DNA from: Clostridiales bacterium
GTDB taxonomy: Bacteria > Bacillota > Clostridia > Lachnospirales > WRAX01
Assembly (NCBI GenBank): GCA_031271375.1
Contig: JAISVU010000119.1
Location: 1-6,764, forward strand
Reading direction: 5' to 3'
Length of the DNA stretch: 6,764 nt
The notes under the pieces are model-generated. The model was not told the origin of the DNA, searched no databases, and was given only the letters and a program-made list of their open reading frames with translations. This document shows, in pieces, positions 1 to 6,082 of the stretch; the stretch's first letter is position 1, and each line of letters opens with the position of its first letter. The translations under genes and the position numbers were made by a program.

Positions 1-1
1 C

Positions 2-790
2 GATGTTGAGGCCGTTGCGGCTGTGGCCCATGAGCACGGCATCCCGCTTGTCGCCGACAACACATTTCTCACGCCCTACCTCTTCCGGCCCTTCGAGCAC
101 GGAGCGGATATCGTAATCCACTCGGCTACGAAATACATCGACGGCCACGGTTCCTCCACAGGCGGTGTGATTGTTGACGGCGGCCGCTTCGATTGGGAGG
201 CCTCGGGCAAGTTCCCGCGCCTGACGGAGCCGGATCCCAGCTACCACAACCTTAATTTCGCCAAAACCTTCGGGAACGGCCTTGCGTTTATCACAAGGGC
301 CAGGGTATGCCTGCTGCGTGACCTCGGCCCGTGCCTTAGCCCGTTCCATTCCTTCCTGTTCATTCACGGCCTTGAAACCCTGTCCCTGCGTATGGAACGC
401 CACGCGGATAACGCGCTCAAAGCGGCACAGTTCTTAAATTACCACGAGAATATCGAAACCGTCACGTACCCGGGCCTCCCTTCCAGCCCGTACTACGACC
501 TGGTAAAGAAATACTTCCCCAAAGGGCCTGGAGCCGTGTTCAGCGCCGTCATAAAGGGCGGAAAAGAAGGCGCGAAAACCTTCATCGCGCGGCTAAAGCT
601 CTTCTCGCTGGTGGCTAACCTGGGCGATGTACGCAGCCTCGTCATCCACCCCGCAAGCACAACACACTCGCAAATGTCCGATGCGGAGCTGGTAACAGCC
701 GGCATCAGCCCCGGAGCCGTGCGCTTCTCCATCGGCACGGAGCACATTGACGATATTATTGAGGATTTAAGGCAGGCATTGACGTTCTAG
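2..790 (+). CDS. metY: O-acetylhomoserine sulfhydrylase (Cys/Met metabolism PLP-dependent enzyme), 3' part
   Basis: This cytoplasmic enzyme family uses pyridoxal phosphate to make homocysteine (or methionine) from O-acetylhomoserine and sulfide or a thiol. The reading frame is open from base 2, so the true start lies outside the window; 262 residues are visible of the roughly 425-430 usual for the family. Visible residue 19 is the Asp of the VADNTF motif that contacts the PLP ring nitrogen. Visible residue 44 (bases 131-133) is the Lys of HSATKY that forms the Schiff base with PLP. The HGSSTGG and GGRFDW segments and the C-terminal VRFSIGTEHIDDI block are typical of MetY rather than of CysK-type synthases. 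Within the family, cystathionine gamma-synthase/lyase members are shorter and lack the insertion seen here around FPRLTEPDPSYH, so MetY is preferred. The gene ends at a TAG that lies inside a CTAG repeat. Upstream context and promoter are not visible. Confidence 0.93.
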   Translation, partial: DVEAVAAVAHEHGIPLVADNTFLTPYLFRPFEHGADIVIHSATKYIDGHGSSTGGVIVDGGRFDWEASGKFPRLTEPDPSYHNLNFAKTFGNGLAFITRARVCLLRDLGPCLSPFHSFLFIHGLETLSLRMERHADNALKAAQFLNYHENIETVTYPGLPSSPYYDLVKKYFPKGPGAVFSAVIKGGKEGAKTFIARLKLFSLVANLGDVRSLVIHPASTTHSQMSDAELVTAGISPGAVRFSIGTEHIDDIIEDLRQALTF

Positions 791-829
791 GGGCTAGGGA
801 CTAGTACCTTAGGAGCTAGGCGCTAGGTA
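787..829. repeat. Tandem CTAG heptamer repeat at the metY stop codon
   Basis: CTAG occurs at 787, 794, 801, 816 and 823, with a CTTAG variant at 808. This gives six units of about 7 bp with the pattern CTAGGNN; the fourth unit is one base longer. The first CTAG supplies the TAG stop of the upstream gene. CTAG is usually a scarce tetranucleotide in bacterial genomes, so five copies in 40 bases is unlikely to be chance. A shorter related copy lies at 4747-4767. No function can be read from the sequence. Confidence 0.8.
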
Positions 830-838
830 AAATCATAG

Positions 839-876
839 AAATAAGCCGGCTGCTTTACAGGAACCGGCTTATTTTA
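839..876. terminator. Hairpin terminator between convergent genes
   Basis: The arms aaataagccgg (839-849) and ccggcttattt (864-874) are perfect 11-bp inverted repeats around a 14-base loop. On the + strand the stem runs into a short T stretch at 872-875, which fits rho-independent termination of the upstream sulfhydrylase gene. The stem base is A/T-rich on both sides and the next gene converges from the other side, so it may serve both strands. The T-tract is short, so efficiency is uncertain. Confidence 0.75.
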
Positions 877-885
877 GTTGTGCTC

Positions 886-925
886 TTTGAGTTCTTTGTG
901 TATTAGTGCCTTTGTGTTCTTTGTG
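886..925. repeat. TTTGTG-type imperfect direct repeat
   Basis: The 15-mers at 886-900 (TTTGAGTTCTTTGTG) and 911-925 (TTTGTGTTCTTTGTG) match at 14 of 15 positions and are spaced 25 bp apart. Each has two 9-bp sub-units starting with TTTG. It is noncoding, lies just beyond the terminator, and the stop of the next gene is at 938. It resembles short CTTTGTG-type intergenic repeats seen in many bacterial genomes; that comparison is from memory. Confidence 0.6.
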
Positions 926-937
926 GCGATAATTATG

Positions 938-1780
938 TTACTTTTTATCAGCTGCCTGATTCACCAACAGCGTATGGGCGTTATCCATCATAATCTTAAT
1001 GTAATCTGTATTTGGTTTGATGGTTCCGGTAAGGACGCCCAGCCAGTGTTCCCGCTCGGTTATAATCCCGTCGGCAATGGCGTTGTCAACGGTAATCTCT
1101 TCCGGCGTTTTGACGACGGGTTTGGCAGGTTTTGGCTTCGCTGCGGGTTTTACCGCGGGTTTCGCTGCGGGAGCAGCCGCTGTGTCCGCGGTTTGCGCCT
1201 TATCATCTGCCGCTTTAGTAATCGCGGCTTTAACGTCTGCCCTGAAGGTATCCATGCTCTTGTTAAACTTGGGGAACCAGTGCATAACGTCGCTGTGGTT
1301 GCTGGCTATGCCTAAAGTATATCCTTCGCTGTGGCATATAAGCGACGGCTTCTCCGGCTTGATGTTATAAGTAACGCAGAGCATCGCACACAGATCGACG
1401 GCCTCCTGATACACCTTTGCGAAATAGCCCGCATCGGTGAGGGCGTCCTCGCATATCTCGAATCCGATATGGGTGTCGTTGGCTTTACCGCCGGCGTGCC
1501 ATCCCCGCATCTCCCACGGAAGTGTTTGATACGCAGCGATAGCCCCGCTCTTGAGCTTGCCGATGAACCCGTGTACGCACACCTCGCGGTTGTCGGGCAA
1601 GGGGCGGTTCCAGTCGTTGTTACCCGTGTTGGGGCCAAGAAGCCCGTCATCAGGGCCGACATAGCGGCAGAGGTTGGGGTTGTTCGCACCCGTGGAATGA
1701 ACCATGATCCCGGCGGGTTTAATCTTTTTCCCGCTTTTGTAACAGTTGTTGTTCGTTAGCAGCAGTGTGTGTAAATCCAT
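938..1780 (-). CDS. Endolysin-like N-acetylmuramoyl-L-alanine amidase (PGRP/Amidase_2-like)
   Basis: The predicted enzyme hydrolyses the amide bond between N-acetylmuramic acid and L-alanine in peptidoglycan. The chosen ATG at 1780 gives 280 residues and has a GGGGTGG ribosome binding site 5 bases upstream. An in-frame extension to 1918 would run through the promoter region and the start of the divergent gene. Residues 1 to about 180 are the catalytic domain. The MVHST motif (H28), WHAGG (H95), HIGFEICED (H104, E108) and ICHSEGY (H150) followed by NHSDVMHWFP (H162, D164, H167) carry the expected zinc and catalytic residues; exact ligand assignment is inferred. Residues about 181-225 are an Ala/Pro/Lys linker. 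Residues 226-280 form a small predicted helical domain of the kind found at the end of clostridial amidases, perhaps for wall binding. There is no signal peptide or membrane segment, and no holin or other phage gene nearby. Action on the wall would therefore need lysis or release, as for a phage endolysin or a mother-cell lysis enzyme. Confidence 0.88.
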   Translation of the reverse strand: MDLHTLLLTNNNCYKSGKKIKPAGIMVHSTGANNPNLCRYVGPDDGLLGPNTGNNDWNRPLPDNREVCVHGFIGKLKSGAIAAYQTLPWEMRGWHAGGKANDTHIGFEICEDALTDAGYFAKVYQEAVDLCAMLCVTYNIKPEKPSLICHSEGYTLGIASNHSDVMHWFPKFNKSMDTFRADVKAAITKAADDKAQTADTAAAPAAKPAVKPAAKPKPAKPVVKTPEEITVDNAIADGIITEREHWLGVLTGTIKPNTDYIKIMMDNAHTLLVNQAADKK

Positions 1781-1785
1781 ATTAC

Positions 1786-1793
1786 CACCCCTT
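1786..1793 (-). promoter_or_regulatory. Ribosome binding site fixing the amidase start
   Basis: On the minus strand AGGGGTGG lies 5 bases before the ATG at 1780. It supports this ATG over upstream in-frame starts, whose extra residues (46) have no family resemblance and cross the putative promoter. Confidence 0.75.
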
Positions 1794-1803
1794 ATTTTTT
1801 GTA

Positions 1804-1832
1804 TATCATATGACAAGTGGCGGGGAAAGTGT
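1804..1832 (-). promoter_or_regulatory. Putative sigma-K-type promoter of the amidase gene
   Basis: Read on the minus strand, CATATGATA (1812 to 1804) fits the sigma-K -10 consensus CATANNNTA. An AC at 1830-1829 lies 16 bp upstream, as expected for the sparse -35. Transcription would start near 1797, giving an untranslated leader of about 17 bases that contains the ribosome binding site. Sigma-K is the late mother-cell sigma factor of spore formers. The consensus is short, so this is a sequence match only. Confidence 0.5.
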
Positions 1833-1851
1833 TCTTGTTTCATCAGCATAC

Positions 1852-1879
1852 ACCGGTTGAATAGTACAATCATAATATA
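1852..1879 (+). promoter_or_regulatory. Putative sigma-K-type promoter of the divergent gene
   Basis: CATAATATA at 1871-1879 fits the sigma-K -10 consensus CATANNNTA, with AC at 1852-1853 placed 17 bp upstream. The predicted start near 1886 leaves about 26 bases before the ATG at 1912. A matching element on the other strand strengthens the case that both genes share timing. No convincing sigma-A pair was seen here on this strand. Confidence 0.5.
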
Positions 1880-1898
1880 CGGATATACAACATGTACC

Positions 1899-1906
1899 GG
1901 AGTGAG
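1899..1906 (+). promoter_or_regulatory. Ribosome binding site for the gene at 1912
   Basis: GGAGTGAG lies 5 bases before the ATG at 1912. A second in-frame Met at codon 9 has no comparable site, and the N-terminal pattern MSLPSLPN resembles relatives' starts, so 1912 is chosen. Confidence 0.7.
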
Positions 1907-1911
1907 CCGCG

Positions 1912-2715
1912 ATGTCATTACCCAGTTTACCGAACATGCCTACGCGTGAAGAAGCGCTGCGTGCCATATTGGCCTCAATAGCGATGGAAGAAGCCGCGCT
2001 CAGTGGCCTGCTTCGCGCCGAGGGGGAAAAGGTTCGGTACGTCTCCGAATACCTTAAGAACCACCCCAGCGACGAGAGCCTTTCTCAACTGGCCCTAATG
2101 GAGCGAAACACGCGGTATATGATCGAATCTATCGCGGAGATGCAGATACTCCTTAAAAGCAAGATGCGCACGGCCCTAGATTATATGGAGCCGCCTGGAT
2201 TTGGCGAGAACGCGCCTGTGGAGCAGCCTCCTGGCCCGCCTGACCCGCCTGATCCTCCTGACCCTCCGGAGCCGCCGGAACCGCCCGAATTGCCGCGAAA
2301 AAGGCCGTGTCTCCCGTGTGTGCCAGAGTTCCGTAGTATTGAGCGCTGCTGGCATAGGGGCAGTCTCCTGCGCTTAGAGCAGTATTTTTACTGCAATGAC
2401 GGGATAGAGTTATGCAGAAACCGCTGCGGACAGTCTATCTTATTGCCGTTTGGCAGAACCTATAAGATAGAGTTTGACTTTGACTTTATGAAAGAGAAAA
2501 GGCAAACGATAGAGATTGAAATGATAATTGAGTATGGGAAATGCGACCGTTTCACCCAGGTTTTCACATCAGGAGAATGGGAGAGCGGCATAAGCGGTTC
2601 TTTGACCTGGGAATCGCCGCTGCGCTACAGCGGGCAGGCGCTGTCGTTTAAGCTGCTGTCTCCGGGGGCTTTACGCGTCGCTAAAGCGCGGATCTGGGTA
2701 CAAGAAACACTGTAA
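1912..2715 (+). CDS. Putative spore-surface protein with helical N-terminal module, (D/E)PP repeat and Cys-rich C-terminus
   Basis: No enzyme function is recognised. The 267-residue protein has three parts. Residues 1-92 are helical: MSLPSLPN, then TREEALRAILASIAMEEAAL and AEGEKVRYV. This resembles the N-terminal module (typically DAINLLLASIALEE...HIINAEGEKIQYV) that precedes collagen-like or low-complexity stretches in Firmicute proteins linked to the spore surface; the comparison is from memory. Residues 106-127 form a proline triplet tract with three DPP and two EPP units. Residues 131-267 hold seven cysteines (two in RPCLPC, RCW, YFYCND, two in LCRNRCG, GKCD) and alternating strands such as YKIEFDFDF and TIEIEMIIEY, suggesting a compact beta domain. 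There is no signal peptide or membrane segment, as expected if made in the mother cell and assembled onto the spore. It is divergent from the amidase and ends at a hairpin terminator. The spore role is inference. Confidence 0.75.
   Translation: MSLPSLPNMPTREEALRAILASIAMEEAALSGLLRAEGEKVRYVSEYLKNHPSDESLSQLALMERNTRYMIESIAEMQILLKSKMRTALDYMEPPGFGENAPVEQPPGPPDPPDPPDPPEPPEPPELPRKRPCLPCVPEFRSIERCWHRGSLLRLEQYFYCNDGIELCRNRCGQSILLPFGRTYKIEFDFDFMKEKRQTIEIEMIIEYGKCDRFTQVFTSGEWESGISGSLTWESPLRYSGQALSFKLLSPGALRVAKARIWVQETL
2227..2289 (+). repeat. Proline triplet repeat, (D/E)PP
   Basis: These codons encode residues 106-126: PPGPP, then DPP three times and EPP twice. The codons vary (gac/gat, ccg/cct), so the repeat is conserved at protein more than DNA level. 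It would form a stiff acidic polyproline II spacer between the N- and C-terminal domains. Only one Gly is present, so it is not a collagen GXY tract, though relatives often carry one at this position. Confidence 0.8.
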
Positions 2716-2733
2716 CAGCCGCCACCAATAAAT

Positions 2734-2787
2734 AGAGCCGCGACAGTTATGAAGTAACTATCTCGGCTCTGGGCTCTTCTTTTTCTC
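2734..2787. terminator. Hairpin terminator between convergent genes
   Basis: The arms 2734-2749 and 2755-2770 pair at 14 of 16 positions around a 5-base loop (tgaag); the outer seven pairs are agagccg/cggctct. A T-rich stretch (2775-2787) follows after three G, which fits termination of the + gene ending at 2715. The clpX gene ends at 2795 on the other strand, so the stem may also stop that operon, though its downstream T-tract on the minus strand is weaker. Confidence 0.75.
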
Positions 2788-2794
2788 GGCTCAA

Positions 2795-4111
2795 TTAAGC
2801 GTTCTTTCTGTACTGCTGGTTCCTTGCCCTGTGTTTGGCATGGGCTTTTACAATGGGCTGGCGGTTTTCGTTATGCACTATATTGTGCGTGAATTCGCCG
2901 GTCTCGTCGTCGCGTGTTATCACGCATTTTTCCACGGTCTCGTCCGAGGGTATTTCAAACATAATGTCGGTCAGGATATTTTCAACAATCGAGCGCAAGC
3001 CGCGGGCTCCGGTCTTGCGTTCCATAGCCATACTGGCGATGGACTTCAAAGCCTTTTCGTCAAACTCAAGCATCACGTTATCCATCTCAAAGAGCAGCTT
3101 GTATTGCTTTACCAGCGCGCTCTTAGGCTCGGTAAGGATGGAGAGCAAGGCGTCCATATCCAGGTTCTCCAGCGTGACAATAGCGGGAAGCCGGCCGACA
3201 AGCTCGGGAATAAGGCCATACTTGGTCAAGTCCTGCGGGAGTATTTTCTTCAGCAGATCGTCCTTCTGCTTTTCGGTGAGGTTAGCGGACTCGTTGCCGA
3301 AACCGATGACCTTTTTATTTAGCCGCTGCTCGATGATTTTGTCCAGGCTGTCAAAAGCTCCGCCGCAGATGAACAGAATGTTCGTGGTGTCCATATGAAT
3401 GAACTCCTGCTGCGGATGCTTCCTGCCGCCCTGGGGCGGGATGTTTGCCACTGTGCCCTCAAGTATTTTAAGCAGGGCCTGTTGGACGCCTTCGCCGCTG
3501 ACATCGCGTGTTATGGACACATTTTCCGATTTCCTTGCGATCTTGTCAATTTCATCAATGTAAATGATCCCGCGCTCGGCGCGGTCAACATCGCCGTCGG
3601 CGGCTTGAATAAGCCTGAGCAGTATGTTCTCCACATCCTCGCCCACATAACCTGCCTCTGTAAGGCTCGTCGCGTCGGCTATAGCGAAGGGGACGTTCAG
3701 CAGCTTGGCCAGATTTTGGGCAAGGAAGGTCTTCCCTACGCCTGTCGGGCCGATAAGCAGGATATTGCTCTTCTGCAGTTCAACATCCTCATGGGTCTCG
3801 TTTGTCACCAAGCGTTTATAATGGTTGTACACCGCGACGGAAAGGGCTTTTTTCGCAGCGTTCTGCCCTATGACGTATTGGTCGAGGAACTCTTTGATTT
3901 CTTTCGGCTTTAATACCTTAAAGTCCTCGTCAAAGTCATAGTCGCCGGATCCGTCGGTGTACTTTTCGTTAAGAATTCCCACGCAGATGTCAACGCACTG
4001 ATCGCAGATAAAGACGTTTGGTGAGCCCGCGATAAGGGTGCGCACTTGATCTGTGGTCTTTCCGCAAAAAGAGCAAGTAACCTGCCCTTTAATCTCGTTT
4101 CTAGGAGCCAT
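2795..4111 (-). CDS. clpX: ATP-dependent Clp protease ATP-binding subunit ClpX
   Basis: ClpX is the hexameric AAA+ unfoldase that recognises tagged or specific substrates, unfolds them with ATP and feeds them into ClpP in the cytoplasm. The protein has 438 residues, close to the usual 410-430. The N-terminal zinc-binding domain has Cys13, Cys16, Cys36 and Cys39. Walker A is GPTGVGKT (121-128), the pore loop GYVG is at 154-157, and Walker B is IIYIDEID (182-189). The RKH pore loop is at 230-232, the ClpP-docking IGF loop at 269-271, and the sensor-2 GAR at 368-370. All key residues are present, so it should be active and able to pair with ClpP. An AAAGGAG ribosome binding site (4119-4125) sits 7 bases before the ATG. 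It starts 21 bases after clpP and is the last gene of the tig-clpP-clpX operon. No lon gene follows, unlike in many Firmicutes. Confidence 0.98.
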   Translation of the reverse strand: MAPRNEIKGQVTCSFCGKTTDQVRTLIAGSPNVFICDQCVDICVGILNEKYTDGSGDYDFDEDFKVLKPKEIKEFLDQYVIGQNAAKKALSVAVYNHYKRLVTNETHEDVELQKSNILLIGPTGVGKTFLAQNLAKLLNVPFAIADATSLTEAGYVGEDVENILLRLIQAADGDVDRAERGIIYIDEIDKIARKSENVSITRDVSGEGVQQALLKILEGTVANIPPQGGRKHPQQEFIHMDTTNILFICGGAFDSLDKIIEQRLNKKVIGFGNESANLTEKQKDDLLKKILPQDLTKYGLIPELVGRLPAIVTLENLDMDALLSILTEPKSALVKQYKLLFEMDNVMLEFDEKALKSIASMAMERKTGARGLRSIVENILTDIMFEIPSDETVEKCVITRDDETGEFTHNIVHNENRQPIVKAHAKHRARNQQYRKNA

Positions 4112-4132
4112 TTGGCATCTCCTTTAAAATCC

Positions 4133-4720
4133 TTATTTACCGCTCTTATAGAATATTTCGTCAATTATTCCATAAGATTTAGCTTCCTCGGCAGTCATAT
4201 AATGATCGCGCTCGGTGTCGCGCTCGATAACGTCGATGGGCTGCCCGGTCATCTCCGAAAGCATTTGGTTGAATTTAACCCTTGTTCTGATCAAGTGCTC
4301 GGCATGTATCTTAACGTCTGAAGCCTGGCCTCTCGCGCCGCCTGACGGCTGGTGAATCAGTATTTCGGAGTTGGGCAGGGAATACCGCTTGCCCTTCGCG
4401 CCGCCCGCAAGGAGGAACGAGCCCATGCTGGCCGCCATGCCAATACATATTGTAGATACATCGGCCTTGATATACTGCATTGTGTCGTAAATTGCAAGAC
4501 CCGCGGTTATTGACCCTCCGGGGCTGTTAATGTAAAAGCTTATGTCCTTATCCGGCGCTTCCGCGTCCAGGAATAAGAGCTGGGCTATTATAAGCCCCGC
4601 CGTAACATCGTTGACCTCGTCGTGCAATATCACAATCCGGTCTTTTAACAGACGGGAGTATATGTCATACGAACGTTCTCCCCTGCTGGTTTGCTCTACT
4701 ACTACCGGAACTAAACTCAT
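4133..4720 (-). CDS. clpP: ATP-dependent Clp protease proteolytic subunit ClpP
   Basis: ClpP is a serine peptidase that assembles into a barrel of two heptameric rings and degrades proteins delivered by ClpX or other Clp ATPases. The 195-residue length is normal. The catalytic triad is Ser98 in GMAASMGS, His123 in LIHQPSGG and Asp172 in ERDHYM. The SPGGSITAGLAIYDTMQ oxyanion-strand region and the EEAKSYGIID tail are intact. The short N-terminus before VVEQTSRGERSYDIYSRLL is typical of the mature-like bacterial form. A strong AAGGAGG site lies just ahead of the ATG. It starts 33 bases after the tig stop and 21 bases precede clpX. No separate promoter or heat-shock repressor box was seen in these gaps, so it is probably co-transcribed from the tig promoter. 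Confidence 0.98.
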   Translation of the reverse strand: MSLVPVVVEQTSRGERSYDIYSRLLKDRIVILHDEVNDVTAGLIIAQLLFLDAEAPDKDISFYINSPGGSITAGLAIYDTMQYIKADVSTICIGMAASMGSFLLAGGAKGKRYSLPNSEILIHQPSGGARGQASDVKIHAEHLIRTRVKFNQMLSEMTGQPIDVIERDTERDHYMTAEEAKSYGIIDEIFYKSGK

Positions 4721-4746
4721 AATGTCCTCCTTATAGGAATCAAGAA

Positions 4747-4767
4747 ATAGGTGCTAGGCGCTTGGTT
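4747..4767. repeat. Second, shorter CTAG heptamer repeat at the tig stop codon
   Basis: Three 7-bp units, aTAGGTG, CTAGGCG and CTTGGTT, lie end to end. The core gCTAGGCGCT(A/T)GGT also occurs in the array at 815-827. The tig stop codon (TAG on the minus strand, 4756-4754) falls inside its CTAG, and the last codons of tig are written by the repeat. Confidence 0.6.
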
Positions 4768-6076
4768 CTATCTCAACCGCGTTCTCTGTTACATGTTTAA
4801 GGGCTTTTTGAACTATTATATCCAAAACCATTGAGTCGCGTTCCCTCTTGGTCAGCGTCTCTTTGAGCTTTTCGACATCCAGCCCGTAATCCGCAGTCAT
4901 ACTGTTCAGCTCGGCGTCGATGTCCTCTTCGGTGGCTGTGAAGCCTTCCTTCTTAGCGACGGTTTCAAGGGCAAGGCGGGCCGTTACATTTCTTCGGGCC
5001 GGTTCAAGGTAAGATTGGAACAGGCTCTCCTCTGTATGGCCCGAACTTTCCATAAACCTGTCAAAACTCATACCCTGTGAGTAAAGCGAGCGTTCGAAGT
5101 TCTGTATAATATGTTCGCATTCGGCTCCTATCATAACTTCCGGGACATTGACCTCGGTACGCTTCACCAGCTCAGTAATGATAAACTCTTCTTTTTCGCG
5201 TTTCGCGTCATGCTCGCGGCGTTCTAGCAGCCTCTCCCTCATGTCTTCGCGGTATTCGGCAAAGGTGTCAAACTCCGAAACATTTTGGGCAAAATCGTCG
5301 TCGGCCTCGGGAACCTCTTTTTCGTGAGCTTCGTTTAATGTTACCTCGAACCTGGCGGGCTTTCCCTTGAGGTGCTCCGCGTGGTAATCATCAGGGAAAT
5401 TAACGTCAACCAGACGGGTTTCGCCTACAGTCATCCCGATCATCTGCTCCTCGAAGCCGGGGATAAAACGACCGCTTCCAATAACCAGCTCATAATCTTC
5501 AGACTTGCCGCCGTCGAAAGGCACGCCGTCAATAAAACCCTCGAAGTTGATTCTGGTTATGTCACCGTTTTTAAGCCCGCGTTCGCTGACGGGGGAGTAC
5601 CTTGCGTTCTTCTCGCGTTCAAAGGCTATCTCACGGTCTATATCGTCTTCCGTTACTTCCATATTTATACGCGGATATTCAAGGCCCGTATATGATGAAA
5701 CAACAGCCTCGGGCTTGACCCATACCTCGGCGGAGAACTCCGCGCCTTTTGCGGTATCCGCGCTCTCTAATTTAAAGATAGGCCTTGAGACGGGCTCAAG
5801 CTCATCTGCGACGCTGGTCAACATTTCCTCATATACTGCGGGCAGTATGTTGTTTATCGCGTCCTCATAGAAAAAATCCTTGCCGTACCGGGCTTCGATC
5901 AGTTTTCGCGGCGCTTTTCCCGCCCTGAACCCAGGAATCCTGAGCCGTCTTTTATTCTCTTCGTAGGTGTCGGCTACCGCCTTCTCAAACCTGTCCGGCC
6001 CGATCGAAAACATTATCTTGACTTTGTTCGGCTCTAATTGCTCAACGCCCGACACCCGGACATTATCCTCAGACAA
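4754..6076 (-). CDS. tig: Trigger factor, ribosome-associated chaperone and peptidyl-prolyl isomerase
   Basis: Trigger factor binds the ribosome exit tunnel, shields nascent chains and can isomerise prolyl bonds. The chosen TTG start at 6076 gives 440 residues, near the usual 425-450. The N-terminal ribosome-binding domain carries the signature GFRAGKAP (49-56). The FKBP-like domain spans about 160-250, with GDITRINFEGFIDG, GSGRFIPGFEEQMIGM and VNFPDDYHAEHLKGK. The rest, about 260-430, is the helical substrate-cradle domain. The TTG is preceded by GGGAGGA (6083-6089) with a 6-base spacer, and the first residues (MSEDNVRVSGVEQLEPNKVKI) fit the family start. Longer in-frame starts at 6148 (GTG) and 6094 (ATG) are rejected because the sigma-A promoter overlaps the first and neither has a good ribosome binding site. 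It is the first gene of the tig-clpP-clpX operon. Its last codons and stop come from a CTAG repeat. Confidence 0.96.
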   Translation of the reverse strand: MSEDNVRVSGVEQLEPNKVKIMFSIGPDRFEKAVADTYEENKRRLRIPGFRAGKAPRKLIEARYGKDFFYEDAINNILPAVYEEMLTSVADELEPVSRPIFKLESADTAKGAEFSAEVWVKPEAVVSSYTGLEYPRINMEVTEDDIDREIAFEREKNARYSPVSERGLKNGDITRINFEGFIDGVPFDGGKSEDYELVIGSGRFIPGFEEQMIGMTVGETRLVDVNFPDDYHAEHLKGKPARFEVTLNEAHEKEVPEADDDFAQNVSEFDTFAEYREDMRERLLERREHDAKREKEEFIITELVKRTEVNVPEVMIGAECEHIIQNFERSLYSQGMSFDRFMESSGHTEESLFQSYLEPARRNVTARLALETVAKKEGFTATEEDIDAELNSMTADYGLDVEKLKETLTKRERDSMVLDIIVQKALKHVTENAVEIEPSA

Positions 6077-6082
6077 AAAAAA

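Larger units (their letters stand above)
1799..1890. repeat. 9-bp inverted repeat framing the divergent intergenic region
   Basis: TTGTATATC at 1799-1807 and GATATACAA at 1882-1890 are perfect inverted copies 74 bp apart. The left arm ends 19 bases from the amidase start codon and the right arm 22 bases from the divergent start codon, so the layout is nearly symmetric. The left arm overlaps the putative minus-strand -10 element; the right arm covers the expected start of the plus-strand transcript. It could be a shared operator or simply related promoter sequence on both sides. Confidence 0.5.

Noticed and set aside
878..1759. Plus-strand open frames opposite the amidase gene (for example 1331-1759).
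   Set aside because: They are antisense shadows. Their Gly/Ala-rich runs come from the reverse complement of the amidase's Ala/Pro/Lys linker.
1781..1918. N-terminal extension of the amidase frame to 1918 (46 extra residues).
   Set aside because: It would overlap the divergent start codon, cross both putative promoters, show no family resemblance, and ignore the GGGGTGG site in front of the ATG at 1780.
2227..2289. Collagen-like GXY tract in the protein at 1912.
   Set aside because: Only one Gly occurs. The triplets are DPP/EPP, so a collagen triple helix is not supported.
2831..3913. Several open frames of 160-190 codons on the + strand opposite clpX.
   Set aside because: They mirror the codon structure of clpX, have no ribosome binding sites or recognisable domains, and overlap a fully conserved gene.
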